Shown here piece after piece: positions 1-5,551 of a stretch of DNA of 5,551 nt (the stretch's first letter is position 1; the number at the start of each line of letters is the position of its first letter). The stretch covers positions 1 to 5,551 of the forward strand of contig DOMW01000200.1 of assembly GCA_003510345.1 (NCBI GenBank), in the 5' to 3' direction. A program made the translations under genes and the position numbers. The notes under the pieces are model-generated. The model saw nothing but the letters and a program-made list of their open reading frames with translations. It searched no databases and was not told the origin of the DNA. The stretch comes from Clostridiales bacterium (GTDB lineage: Bacteria; Bacillota; Clostridia; Christensenellales; Christensenellaceae).

Positions 1-678
<678 letters not shown>

Positions 679-700
679 CCGGCGGCGTTAAGGGTAATTG

Positions 701-728
701 GGCAGCCCGGCGCGGGCCGGGGGATGCC
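701..728 (+). terminator. GC-rich hairpin after rpoB, possible weak terminator or attenuator
   Basis: The arms CCCGGC (706-711) and GCCGGG (716-721) pair perfectly around a GCGG loop. An outer GGCA (701-704) with TGCC (725-728) extends the stem across a small internal bulge. The hairpin begins 22 nt after the rpoB stop. The following bases are TTTATAAAAAG, so the U tract is only three long and the element falls short of a canonical Rho-independent terminator. It is better read as a partial terminator/attenuator or an mRNA 3'-end stabiliser. Full termination here would cut rpoC off from rpoB unless rpoC has its own promoter. Confidence 0.35.
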
Positions 729-731
729 TTT

Positions 732-745
732 ATAAAAAGTTTTAT
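732..745. repeat. AT-rich inverted repeat
   Basis: ATAAAA (732-737) and TTTTAT (740-745) form a perfect 6-bp inverted repeat with a 2-bp centre, directly after the GC-rich hairpin. It could act as an AT-rich operator or simply be chance in an AT-rich patch. A TATAAA lies at 731-736, but no -35 box is seen at the proper distance. Confidence 0.3.
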
Positions 746-750
746 TGGCC

Positions 751-800
751 AACGAAGCGAGGGTTGCGCGAAAGTTCTGTGTTCGCATAACCGAGCGAGG
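751..800. repeat. 11-bp imperfect hairpin flanked by 12-bp near-direct repeats
   Basis: GGTTGCGCGAA (762-772) pairs with TTCGCATAACC (782-792) around a 9-nt loop. Ten of eleven positions pair, counting one G-U. The hairpin is bracketed by near-direct repeats AACGAAGCGAGG (751-762) and AACCGAGCGAGG (789-800), which match at 10 of 12 bases. This compact design is what one would expect of a small dispersed intergenic repeat or a structured RNA element. Whether other copies exist in the genome cannot be seen from this window. Confidence 0.5.
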
Positions 801-812
801 CCGGTCATCAAA

Positions 813-827
813 GGGTATAATATACCC
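813..827. promoter_or_regulatory. Palindrome containing TATAAT (possible operator or -10 element)
   Basis: GGGTATA (813-819) and TATACCC (821-827) are perfect inverted arms around a single A. The palindrome contains an exact -10 hexamer, TATAAT (816-821). No TTGACA-like -35 lies 16-18 bp upstream (that region reads GAGCGA or similar), and there is no extended -10 TG. As a promoter it is therefore weak or activator-dependent. As a dimeric-protein binding site the symmetry is good. A second, shorter version occurs at 883-893. Confidence 0.35.
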
Positions 828-842
828 CGCCCATTGGGGCGG
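827..842. repeat. 6-bp GC hairpin with ATTG loop
   Basis: CCGCCC (827-832) and GGGCGG (837-842) pair perfectly around an ATTG loop. The element abuts the TATAAT palindrome, sharing one base. An alternative longer pairing of CCCCGC (825-830) with GCGGGG (860-865) would enclose both this hairpin and the next, so the RNA could switch between two folds. Confidence 0.45.
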
Positions 843-846
843 AACG

Positions 847-862
847 CGCGCTTTTCAGCGCG
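847..862. repeat. 5-bp GC hairpin with TTTTCA loop
   Basis: CGCGC (847-851) pairs with GCGCG (858-862) around a 6-nt loop. It is short and individually unremarkable, but it sits in a run of consecutive hairpins. Confidence 0.4.
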
Positions 863-866
863 GGGT

Positions 867-882
867 GCAGGGCTTGCCCTGC
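867..882. repeat. Compact 16-bp palindrome, GCAGGG-CTTG-CCCTGC
   Basis: GCAGGG (867-872) and CCCTGC (877-882) are perfect arms. The inner C-G also pairs if a TT centre is allowed. It resembles, in general form, the short GC-rich dispersed palindromes found between genes of many clostridial genomes. That comparison is from memory of the general type, not a specific match. Confidence 0.5.
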
Positions 883-893
883 GGTATAATACC
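883..893. promoter_or_regulatory. Second TATAAT palindrome (possible -10 or operator)
   Basis: GGTAT-A-ATACC is a perfect 11-bp palindrome containing TATAAT at 885-890. It lies about 50 bp upstream of the rpoC start and is a shortened version of the palindrome at 813-827. The expected -35 position (about 862-868) is GGGGTG-like, so a classical sigma-A promoter is not supported. Confidence 0.35.
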
Positions 894-900
894 ATTCATC

Positions 901-918
901 AGGCGCGGCATTGCGCCT
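901..918. repeat. 6-bp hairpin immediately upstream of the rpoC ribosome-binding site
   Basis: AGGCGC (901-906) and GCGCCT (913-918) pair perfectly around GGCATT. It ends 6 nt before the purine-rich Shine-Dalgarno region of rpoC, close enough to affect ribosome access or mRNA processing, though nothing in the sequence proves that it does. Confidence 0.45.
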
Positions 919-924
919 TTACAG

Positions 925-936
925 AGAGGAGTGGAG
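925..936 (+). promoter_or_regulatory. Ribosome-binding site of rpoC (sets the TTG start)
   Basis: AGAGGAG (925-931) lies 11 nt before the TTG at 943, and a second GGAG (933-936) lies 6 nt before it. Together they support TTG 943 as the start. An in-frame GTG at 931-933 overlaps the stronger Shine-Dalgarno and would leave no usable spacer. Confidence 0.7.
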
Positions 937-942
937 TTTACG

Positions 943-3900
943 TTGTTTGAACTCAACACATTTGATTCCATACAAATTGGGCTGGCGTCGCCGGAAAAGA
1001 TAAGGGAATGGTCGCACGGCGAGGTGAAAAAGCCGGAGACGATCAACTACCGAACGCTAAAGCCGGAAAAAGACGGCCTGTTCTGCGAACGCATCTTCGG
1101 GCCGACGAAGGACTGGGAATGTTACTGCGGGCGGTATAAACGCATCCGCTATAAAGGTATTGTGTGCGACAAGTGCGGTGTGGAAGTGACGCGCGCTAAA
1201 GTGCGCCGCGAGCGCATGGGGCATATCGAGCTTGCCGCGCCCGTATCGCATATCTGGTATTTTAAGGGCATACCGTCGCGCATGGGGCTGCTGCTCGATA
1301 TGTCGCCGCGGTCGCTTGAAAAAGTGCTGTATTTCGCGGCGTTTGTCGTGACAGACCCGGGCGAGACCGGGCTTGAGTACAAACAACTATTGACGGATAA
1401 GGAATACCGCGAGGCGCAAAGCCGTTTCGGTGAGGACGCTTTTGCTGCCGGGATGGGCGCCGAGGCGGTCAAAGTGCTTTTGCGGCAGGTCGATCTGGAA
1501 GCGAACTCAAAAGAGCTCAGGGAAGAACTGAAAACATCCACCGGCCAAAAGCGCGTGCGCGCCATCAAACGGCTGGAAGTGGTGGAGGCGTTCCGGCAGT
1601 CGGGCAACAAGCCCGAGTGGATCATCATGGACGTTGTGCCGGTGATCCCGCCCGAGCTTCGCCCCATGGTGCAGCTTGATGGCGGCAGGTTTGCGACATC
1701 CGACTTAAACGACCTGTACCGCCGCGTTATAAACAGAAACAACCGGCTTTCCAGGCTGCTCCAGCTCCGCGCGCCCGATATCATTGTGCGGAACGAAAAG
1801 CGTATGCTGCAAGAGGCGGTGGACGCGCTCATCGATAACGGCAGGCGCGGCCGCCCCGTAACGGGCCCGGGCAACAGGCCGTTAAAGTCGCTTTCGGACA
1901 TGCTGCGCGGCAAACAGGGCCGGTTTAGGCAAAACCTTTTGGGCAAGCGCGTGGACTATTCCGGGCGAAGCGTTATCGTGGTCGGCCCCGAGCTGAAAAT
2001 GTATCAGTGCGGCTTGCCTAAAGAAATGGCGCTTGAGCTTTTCAAACCGTTTGTGATGAAAAAACTGGTGGAAGAGGGCTATGCGCACAACATCAAGTCC
2101 GCCAAGCGCATGGTGGAAAAAGTGCGCCCCGAGGTATGGGACGTGCTGGAAGAAGTGATAAAAGGGCATCCGGTGCTTTTGAACCGCGCGCCCACGTTGC
2201 ATAGATTGGGCATCCAGGCGTTTGAGCCGGTGCTGGTGGAAGGCCGCGCGCTGAAGCTGCACCCGCTTGCCTGCACCGCGTATAACGCCGACTTTGACGG
2301 CGACCAGATGGCCGTGCATGTGCCGCTTTCGGTAGAGGCGCAGGCCGAGGCGCGGTTTTTGATGCTGGCGGCGAATAATATATTGAAGCCGCAGGACGGC
2401 CGCCCGGTGGTTTCGCCCACGCAGGACATGGTAATCGGTTCGTATTACCTTACCATTGAAAAAGAAGGCGCGAAGGGCGAGGGCAGTTATTTCAGCTCGC
2501 CTGAAGAAGCCGTGATGGCGTACAGCACGGGCAATATCGATTTACAGGCGATGGTGAATATCCGCGTGACAAAAGACGTGGACGGCGAGATGAAGACGGG
2601 CATGATCAGGACGACGACCGGCCGCGTAATCTTCAATCAGGCCATCCCGCAGGATCTGGGATTCATGGACCGCACAAACCCGGAAAACGAGCTTCGGTTC
2701 GAGGTGGACGTGCTGGTGGATAAAAAACAGCTTGGCAAGATCGTAGACCTCTGCTTTGCCAAACTGGGGCCGACGCGCACATCGTATGTGCTGGACGAGA
2801 TCAAAAAGCAGGGCTTCCATTATTCCACGGTGGGCGCTGTGACGGTTTCCGTTTCGGATATCAAAATACCCGAAAAGAAAAAGCAGTATATCCGGGAAGC
2901 GGAAGAAGCGGTCGTGGACATTGAAAAGCAATACAGGCGTGGGCTGGTTACACAGAACGAGCAGGAAGATAACGCGATCCGCGTGTGGGAAGACGCCACA
3001 AACAAAGTGACGAACGAGCTGATGAAGAGCCTGGATAAGTTCAACCCCATCTACATGATGGCGAACTCGGGTGCGCGCGGTTCCACAAACCAGATCAGGC
3101 AGCTTGCCGGCATGCGCGGCCTGATGGCCGACCCGAACGGTAAGATCATCCCCATCCCCATCCGCGCGAATTTCCGTGAGGGGCTTACGGTGCTGGAATT
3201 CTTTATTTCCACGCACGGCGCGCGGAAGGGCCTTGCGGATACGGCGCTTCGGACGGCGGACTCGGGGTATTTGACCCGCCGCCTTGTGGACGTATCGCAC
3301 AACGTGATTATACGCGAGATCGACTGCTTTGACGGCCAGGGCGAGCAGGTGCAGGGCATTCCCATGCGCGACCTAATGAACGGCAAGGAAATCATCGAGC
3401 CGCTGGAGGACAGGATCTGCGGCAGGTATTCTTCTGCGGATGTGGTGGACGATAAAGGCAATGTGATCCTTCCCGCGAACGAGATGATTACAAACGAAAT
3501 AGCCGGGCGGATCGTGAAAGCGGGCGTAAAGGAAGTGATGGTGCGTTCGGTGTTTACCTGCAAGAGTGAATACGGCGTATGCGCCAAATGCTACGGCGCG
3601 AATATGGCGACGGGCAACCCGGTCGATATCGGGGAAGCGGTGGGCGTCATCGCGGCGCAGTCTATCGGCGAGCCGGGTACGCAGCTCACGATGCGTACAT
3701 TCCACGCAGGCGGCGTAGCGGGCGACGATATTACGCAGGGCCTGCCGCGCGTAGAGGAGCTTTTCGAGGCGAGAAAGCCCAAGAGGAACGCTATTATTAC
3801 GGAGATCGCGGGCGTGGCGACGATAAGCGATTCGCGCAAAAAGCGCGAGATCACCATAGCGAATGAGGGCGGCGAGGCGAAAACCTATACGATCCCTTAC

Positions 3901-4506
3901 GGTTCGCGCATGAAAGTTTTTGACGGCGACACGGTGGAAGCGGGCGATTCCCTGACGGGCGGCCCGGTGAACCCAAACGATATCCTCAAAATAAAGGGCA
4001 TCAAGGGCGTGCAGGAATACCTGCTTCGGGAGGTGCAGTCTGTTTACCGTATGCAGGGCGTGGAAATTTCCGACAAGCACCTTGAGATTATTGTGCGGCA
4101 GATGCTCAAAAAATGTAAGATCGAAGACTCGGGCGATTCTTCGATGCTGCCCGGCGAGCTGGTGGATATATTCCGGTTTGAAAAAGAAAACGAGCGGCTG
4201 CTGCAAGACGGGAAAGAACAGGCGACCGCGTCGCGCGTGCTGCTGGGCATCACAAAGGCGTCGCTTTCCACAAACAGTTTCCTCTCCGCGGCGTCGTTCC
4301 AGGAGACGACGCGCGTTTTGACGGAGGCCGCTATCAAAGGCAAAGTAGACCCGCTTTTGGGCTTAAAAGAAAATATTATCATAGGCAAGCTGATCCCGGC
4401 GGGTACGGGCATGAAGCGGTATAAGAATATCGACGTGATCAGCAACGTGGTGAACGAGGGCATTGCAAACCAGATGGATATGGAGATAGACGATATCGAT
4501 CTGTGA
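943..4506 (+). CDS. rpoC: DNA-directed RNA polymerase β' subunit, complete
   Basis: The β' subunit carries the catalytic Mg-binding site and the clamp of RNA polymerase. The product is 1187 aa, close to the roughly 1200 aa usual in Firmicutes. The TTG start gives MFELNTFDSIQIGLASPEKI, which aligns with the Bacillus N-terminus. Visible landmarks are: zinc site C60, C62, C75, C78; the clamp coiled coil that binds sigma, about 254-302; switch 2, about 320-345 (RGKQGRFRQNLLGKRVDYSG); the catalytic NADFDGD at 448-454 with D450, D452 and D454; the bridge helix, about 743-776 (NFREGLTVLEFFISTHGARK); the second zinc site C795, C873, C880, C883; and the trigger loop around M917-H921 (MRTFHAGG). There is no large SI3-type insertion and no intein. 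All catalytic residues are present. The protein ends in a small acidic tail, MDMEIDDIDL. No terminator follows; the next gene starts 11 nt later. Confidence 0.99.
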   Translation: MFELNTFDSIQIGLASPEKIREWSHGEVKKPETINYRTLKPEKDGLFCERIFGPTKDWECYCGRYKRIRYKGIVCDKCGVEVTRAKVRRERMGHIELAAPVSHIWYFKGIPSRMGLLLDMSPRSLEKVLYFAAFVVTDPGETGLEYKQLLTDKEYREAQSRFGEDAFAAGMGAEAVKVLLRQVDLEANSKELREELKTSTGQKRVRAIKRLEVVEAFRQSGNKPEWIIMDVVPVIPPELRPMVQLDGGRFATSDLNDLYRRVINRNNRLSRLLQLRAPDIIVRNEKRMLQEAVDALIDNGRRGRPVTGPGNRPLKSLSDMLRGKQGRFRQNLLGKRVDYSGRSVIVVGPELKMYQCGLPKEMALELFKPFVMKKLVEEGYAHNIKSAKRMVEKVRPEVWDVLEEVIKGHPVLLNRAPTLHRLGIQAFEPVLVEGRALKLHPLACTAYNADFDGDQMAVHVPLSVEAQAEARFLMLAANNILKPQDGRPVVSPTQDMVIGSYYLTIEKEGAKGEGSYFSSPEEAVMAYSTGNIDLQAMVNIRVTKDVDGEMKTGMIRTTTGRVIFNQAIPQDLGFMDRTNPENELRFEVDVLVDKKQLGKIVDLCFAKLGPTRTSYVLDEIKKQGFHYSTVGAVTVSVSDIKIPEKKKQYIREAEEAVVDIEKQYRRGLVTQNEQEDNAIRVWEDATNKVTNELMKSLDKFNPIYMMANSGARGSTNQIRQLAGMRGLMADPNGKIIPIPIRANFREGLTVLEFFISTHGARKGLADTALRTADSGYLTRRLVDVSHNVIIREIDCFDGQGEQVQGIPMRDLMNGKEIIEPLEDRICGRYSSADVVDDKGNVILPANEMITNEIAGRIVKAGVKEVMVRSVFTCKSEYGVCAKCYGANMATGNPVDIGEAVGVIAAQSIGEPGTQLTMRTFHAGGVAGDDITQGLPRVEELFEARKPKRNAIITEIAGVATISDSRKKREITIANEGGEAKTYTIPYGSRMKVFDGDTVEAGDSLTGGPVNPNDILKIKGIKGVQEYLLREVQSVYRMQGVEISDKHLEIIVRQMLKKCKIEDSGDSSMLPGELVDIFRFEKENERLLQDGKEQATASRVLLGITKASLSTNSFLSAASFQETTRVLTEAAIKGKVDPLLGLKENIIIGKLIPAGTGMKRYKNIDVISNVVNEGIANQMDMEIDDIDL

Positions 4507-4510
4507 AGGA
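4506..4510 (+). promoter_or_regulatory. Ribosome-binding site of the unknown 269-aa gene
   Basis: AAGGA overlaps the last base of the rpoC stop codon and lies 7 nt before ATG 4518. The spacing is near ideal, supports that start, and suggests translation closely coupled to rpoC on one message. Confidence 0.75.
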
Positions 4511-4517
4511 ATAAGAA

Positions 4518-5327
4518 ATGGATAACGATTTAAAACAAGAACAGGGGGCCGGCCTGCAAGAGGACTGCCCCATCGCTAGGAGCGAGCTTTGCTACTGGCT
4601 AAGCAGAAAGAACGGCTGCGACAAGTGTTACATCCGGACGCTGAAAAGCGTAGAAATGAAAGAGGAATCGCGGGACAGGTGGGCGGCCACGCTTGCGCTT
4701 CTGCCGAATGATGTGGACGATGTGCATGAGGCGGGCGAGTGCCAGTTTTGCAAGGATGAGCCGCGGCAGGCGGACGGCTATGCGATGCTTGAGATGGCGC
4801 ATGCCGAGCCGTATTTTGAAAAGGGCATGTTCTTCGGGTTTGGCAAAAAAGTGAGGACGCCGGTGGGGTCGCTTTTATCGCTCCAATTTTCCTGCTGCGC
4901 AAGGTGCAGGAAAGTGATGCGCATGGTGGACGTGATCCAGATTTTATCCGTCTTGTTGGGCGTGGTGGTGGCTACCGTATTGTTGATGATCCCCGGTTTT
5001 TCGCAAAAGATGGCGGACCTGTTCGTCCTTTTGCCGGTATTCTTTTTGTTGTTGATGATCGCGGCGGGGTATTTCATTGGGAAATTCGCGTCGGCGGAGT
5101 ATGTGAAACGGCGGTCAAAAATCGTAAAGCTGGACGTTTCTGAGATACCCGTAATAAAAAAGATGCTTTCACGCGGCTGGTTTTTCTTCCAGGTGTCGAA
5201 CAACGGTTTGCCGCGCGTATCTTTCGCTAAGCGAAAGGCGTATGACAGGCTGCTTCGCAGCCGCCCGGCGGAGCGGGAGGCCGAACAGCCCGAAGGTGAC
5301 CTGCCTCTTGACAATATGAATATTTGA
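4518..5327 (+). CDS. Uncharacterised cysteine-rich protein with two membrane helices
   Basis: I do not recognise this 269-aa protein as a named family. The N-terminal half is soluble and carries cysteines in zinc-finger-like spacing: C17 and C25, then the CxxC pairs C34/C37, C75/C78 and C127/C130 (with C126 adjacent). This could make two four-cysteine metal sites. A conserved-looking MFFGFGKKVRTPVGSLL segment lies at about 104-120. Two hydrophobic helices follow, about 138-159 and 167-188, joined by a short loop (GFSQKMAD). Basic residues flank both outer ends (ARCRKVMR before, EYVKRRSK after), predicting a membrane hairpin with both termini in the cytoplasm. A soluble C-terminal region of about 75 residues completes it. 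There is no signal peptide. The start is supported by AAGGA 7 nt upstream. The 11-nt gap to rpoC implies co-transcription with RNA polymerase genes. Codon use looks like that of its neighbours. Metal binding and topology are inferred; function is unknown. Confidence 0.9.
   Translation: MDNDLKQEQGAGLQEDCPIARSELCYWLSRKNGCDKCYIRTLKSVEMKEESRDRWAATLALLPNDVDDVHEAGECQFCKDEPRQADGYAMLEMAHAEPYFEKGMFFGFGKKVRTPVGSLLSLQFSCCARCRKVMRMVDVIQILSVLLGVVVATVLLMIPGFSQKMADLFVLLPVFFLLLMIAAGYFIGKFASAEYVKRRSKIVKLDVSEIPVIKKMLSRGWFFFQVSNNGLPRVSFAKRKAYDRLLRSRPAEREAEQPEGDLPLDNMNI
5221..5237. repeat. Perfect 7-bp hairpin inside the unknown gene
   Basis: CTTTCGC-TAA-GCGAAAG forms a tight stem-loop in the coding sequence about 90 bp before its stop codon. 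No T-run follows, so it is not a canonical terminator. Confidence 0.55.
5248..5262. repeat. Perfect 6-bp hairpin inside the unknown gene
   Basis: GGCTGC-TTC-GCAGCC is a tight stem-loop starting 10 nt after the hairpin at 5221-5237. The pair lies 46 bp or more upstream of the promoter at 5308. It could slow RNA polymerase or protect the 3' end of the upstream transcript, or may simply reflect codon choice. Confidence 0.5.
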
Positions 5328-5337
5328 GTGGTATTAT
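5308..5337 (+). promoter_or_regulatory. Sigma-A-type promoter for the L7Ae-like gene and downstream cluster
   Basis: A perfect -35 TTGACA (5308-5313) is separated by 18 bp from the -10 TATTAT (5332-5337), which matches TATAAT at five of six positions. A TG at 5329-5330 gives an extended -10 (TGgTATTAT). The predicted start of transcription is about 5344-5346, leaving a leader of about 30 nt before ATG 5376. The -35 lies within the final codons of the upstream gene, so the two overlap. It probably lets the ribosomal-protein genes be transcribed independently of rpoBC. No transcription data are available here to confirm it. Confidence 0.75.
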
Positions 5338-5362
5338 ATTTTGGCGCGTGTTTTTAACGGTT

Positions 5363-5366
5363 GGAG
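5363..5366 (+). promoter_or_regulatory. Ribosome-binding site of the L7Ae-like gene
   Basis: GGAG sits 9 nt before ATG 5376, a normal distance, and supports this start. Confidence 0.65.
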
Positions 5367-5375
5367 CGTGAAACG

Positions 5376-5551
5376 ATGCTGGAAGAACTGAAAAATACAC
5401 AGGACAGGGTGGTTGGTTTAAAACAACTGCTGCGCGAAATCGGTTCGGGCCGTGTGGAGCGCGTGTTCTTAGCGGAAGATGCGGACGCGCATGTAAGAAA
5501 CCAGGTTTTGGCCGCGATAAGCGGCAAGGCGGTGGCGTTTGAGCCGGCGGG
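5376..5551 (+). CDS. rplGB: L7Ae/L30e-family ribosomal-protein-like protein (YbxF type), 5' part only
   Basis: Only the first 58 codons are in the window; the gene runs off the right edge. The translation begins MLEELKNTQDRVVGLKQLLR, continues EIGSGRVERVFLAEDADAHV and then RNQVLAAISGKAVAFEPA. The pattern VVGxKQ...G.V..VFLAEDAD.HV is the hallmark N-terminal half of the L7Ae/L30e fold found in Bacillus YbxF and YlxQ, small proteins of about 80-100 aa that bind kink-turn RNA. Position just after rpoC and, by analogy with Bacillus, just before rpsL and rpsG favours the YbxF (RplGB) orthologue over YlxQ, which is usually near nusA and infB. The residues that recognise the kink-turn are partly beyond the window. 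It is preceded by its own strong promoter and a GGAG ribosome-binding site. The precise role of YbxF in ribosomes is not settled. Confidence 0.9.
   Translation, partial: MLEELKNTQDRVVGLKQLLREIGSGRVERVFLAEDADAHVRNQVLAAISGKAVAFEPA

Larger units (their letters stand above)
679..942 (+). other. rpoB-rpoC spacer, non-coding, rich in inverted repeats
   Basis: This 264-bp spacer is long for two genes normally in one operon. I see no credible gene in it. The rpoC frame is open upstream to a TAA at 733-735, but the translated stretch resembles nothing in RpoC. The spacer holds at least seven inverted repeats between 701 and 918, listed separately, and two exact TATAAT hexamers (816-821 and 885-890) without a recognisable -35 box. 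It could be a dispersed intergenic repeat, a structured leader or processing region for the rpoC message, or a regulatory region. The sequence alone does not decide between these. Confidence 0.85.

Noticed and set aside
816..890. The two TATAAT hexamers as ordinary sigma-A promoters
   Set aside because: Neither has a -35-like hexamer at 16-18 bp nor an extended -10 TG, so they are reported only as possible operators or activator-dependent elements.
745..942. A 66-residue N-terminal extension of RpoC starting at TTG 745
   Set aside because: The extension has no similarity to β', runs through the hairpin cluster, lacks a good ribosome-binding site at 745, and the TTG at 943 matches the conserved family N-terminus with a Shine-Dalgarno.
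3579..3866. Plus-strand out-of-frame open frame inside rpoC
   Set aside because: It has a very Arg/Gly-rich composition and lies over the invariant trigger-loop coding region of rpoC, so it is a shadow.
1149..4206. Several long minus-strand open frames (up to 277 codons) across rpoC
   Set aside because: These are antisense shadows of a GC-rich, highly conserved gene; their compositions (Ser-, Arg- or His-rich) are typical of reversed coding sequence.
4082..4321. Second plus-strand out-of-frame open frame inside rpoC
   Set aside because: It is Arg/Ser/Cys-rich, has no domain, and fully overlaps conserved rpoC coding sequence.
943..4506. Intein, insertion or lineage-specific large insert in RpoC
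   Set aside because: All conserved blocks follow in order with normal spacing, and total length is standard for Firmicutes.
5328..5375. Terminator after the unknown gene
   Set aside because: This 48-bp gap contains the -10 region, leader and ribosome-binding site but no stem-loop followed by a T-run.

Overview
The window covers the junction between the RNA polymerase genes and the start of a ribosomal-protein/str-type cluster. All genes are on the + strand. In order they are the 3' end of rpoB (β subunit), a 264-bp spacer full of inverted repeats, a complete rpoC (β' subunit, 1187 aa), an unrecognised 269-aa gene encoding a cysteine-rich protein with two membrane helices, and the 5' end of an L7Ae/L30e-family ribosomal-protein-like gene (ybxF/rplGB type).

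The organism is most likely a fairly GC-rich member of the Bacillota (Firmicutes), probably a clostridial lineage. Three observations support this. An L7Ae-like gene just downstream of rpoBC is typical of Firmicutes. RpoC has the short Firmicutes architecture without the large proteobacterial trigger-loop insertion. The RpoC N-terminus closely matches Bacillus-type β', including zinc-site cysteines at the same residue numbers. I cannot name a genus from this sequence.

Positions 1-678 encode the conserved C-terminal module of RpoB followed by a tail of about 115 residues very rich in Asp and Glu. Positions 679-942 contain no gene. They hold a GC-rich hairpin just after rpoB, a hairpin flanked by short direct repeats, two palindromes each containing a perfect TATAAT, and four more compact GC-rich hairpins ending just before the rpoC ribosome-binding site. 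rpoC starts at a TTG codon (943) and ends at 4506. The unknown gene starts 11 nt later with its own Shine-Dalgarno, so it is probably co-transcribed with rpoC. A convincing sigma-A-type promoter (TTGACA, 18-bp spacer, extended -10 TGgTATTAT) overlaps the 3' end of the unknown gene and faces the L7Ae-like gene.

Functionally, RpoB and RpoC assemble with α, ω and σ into RNA polymerase, and the L7Ae-like protein is a predicted kink-turn RNA-binding protein. The gene between them is the least explained item. It looks like a cytoplasm-facing multi-cysteine (possibly zinc-binding) protein anchored by a membrane hairpin, lying in the core transcription/translation operon. No mobile element, CRISPR array, tRNA or rRNA was seen.
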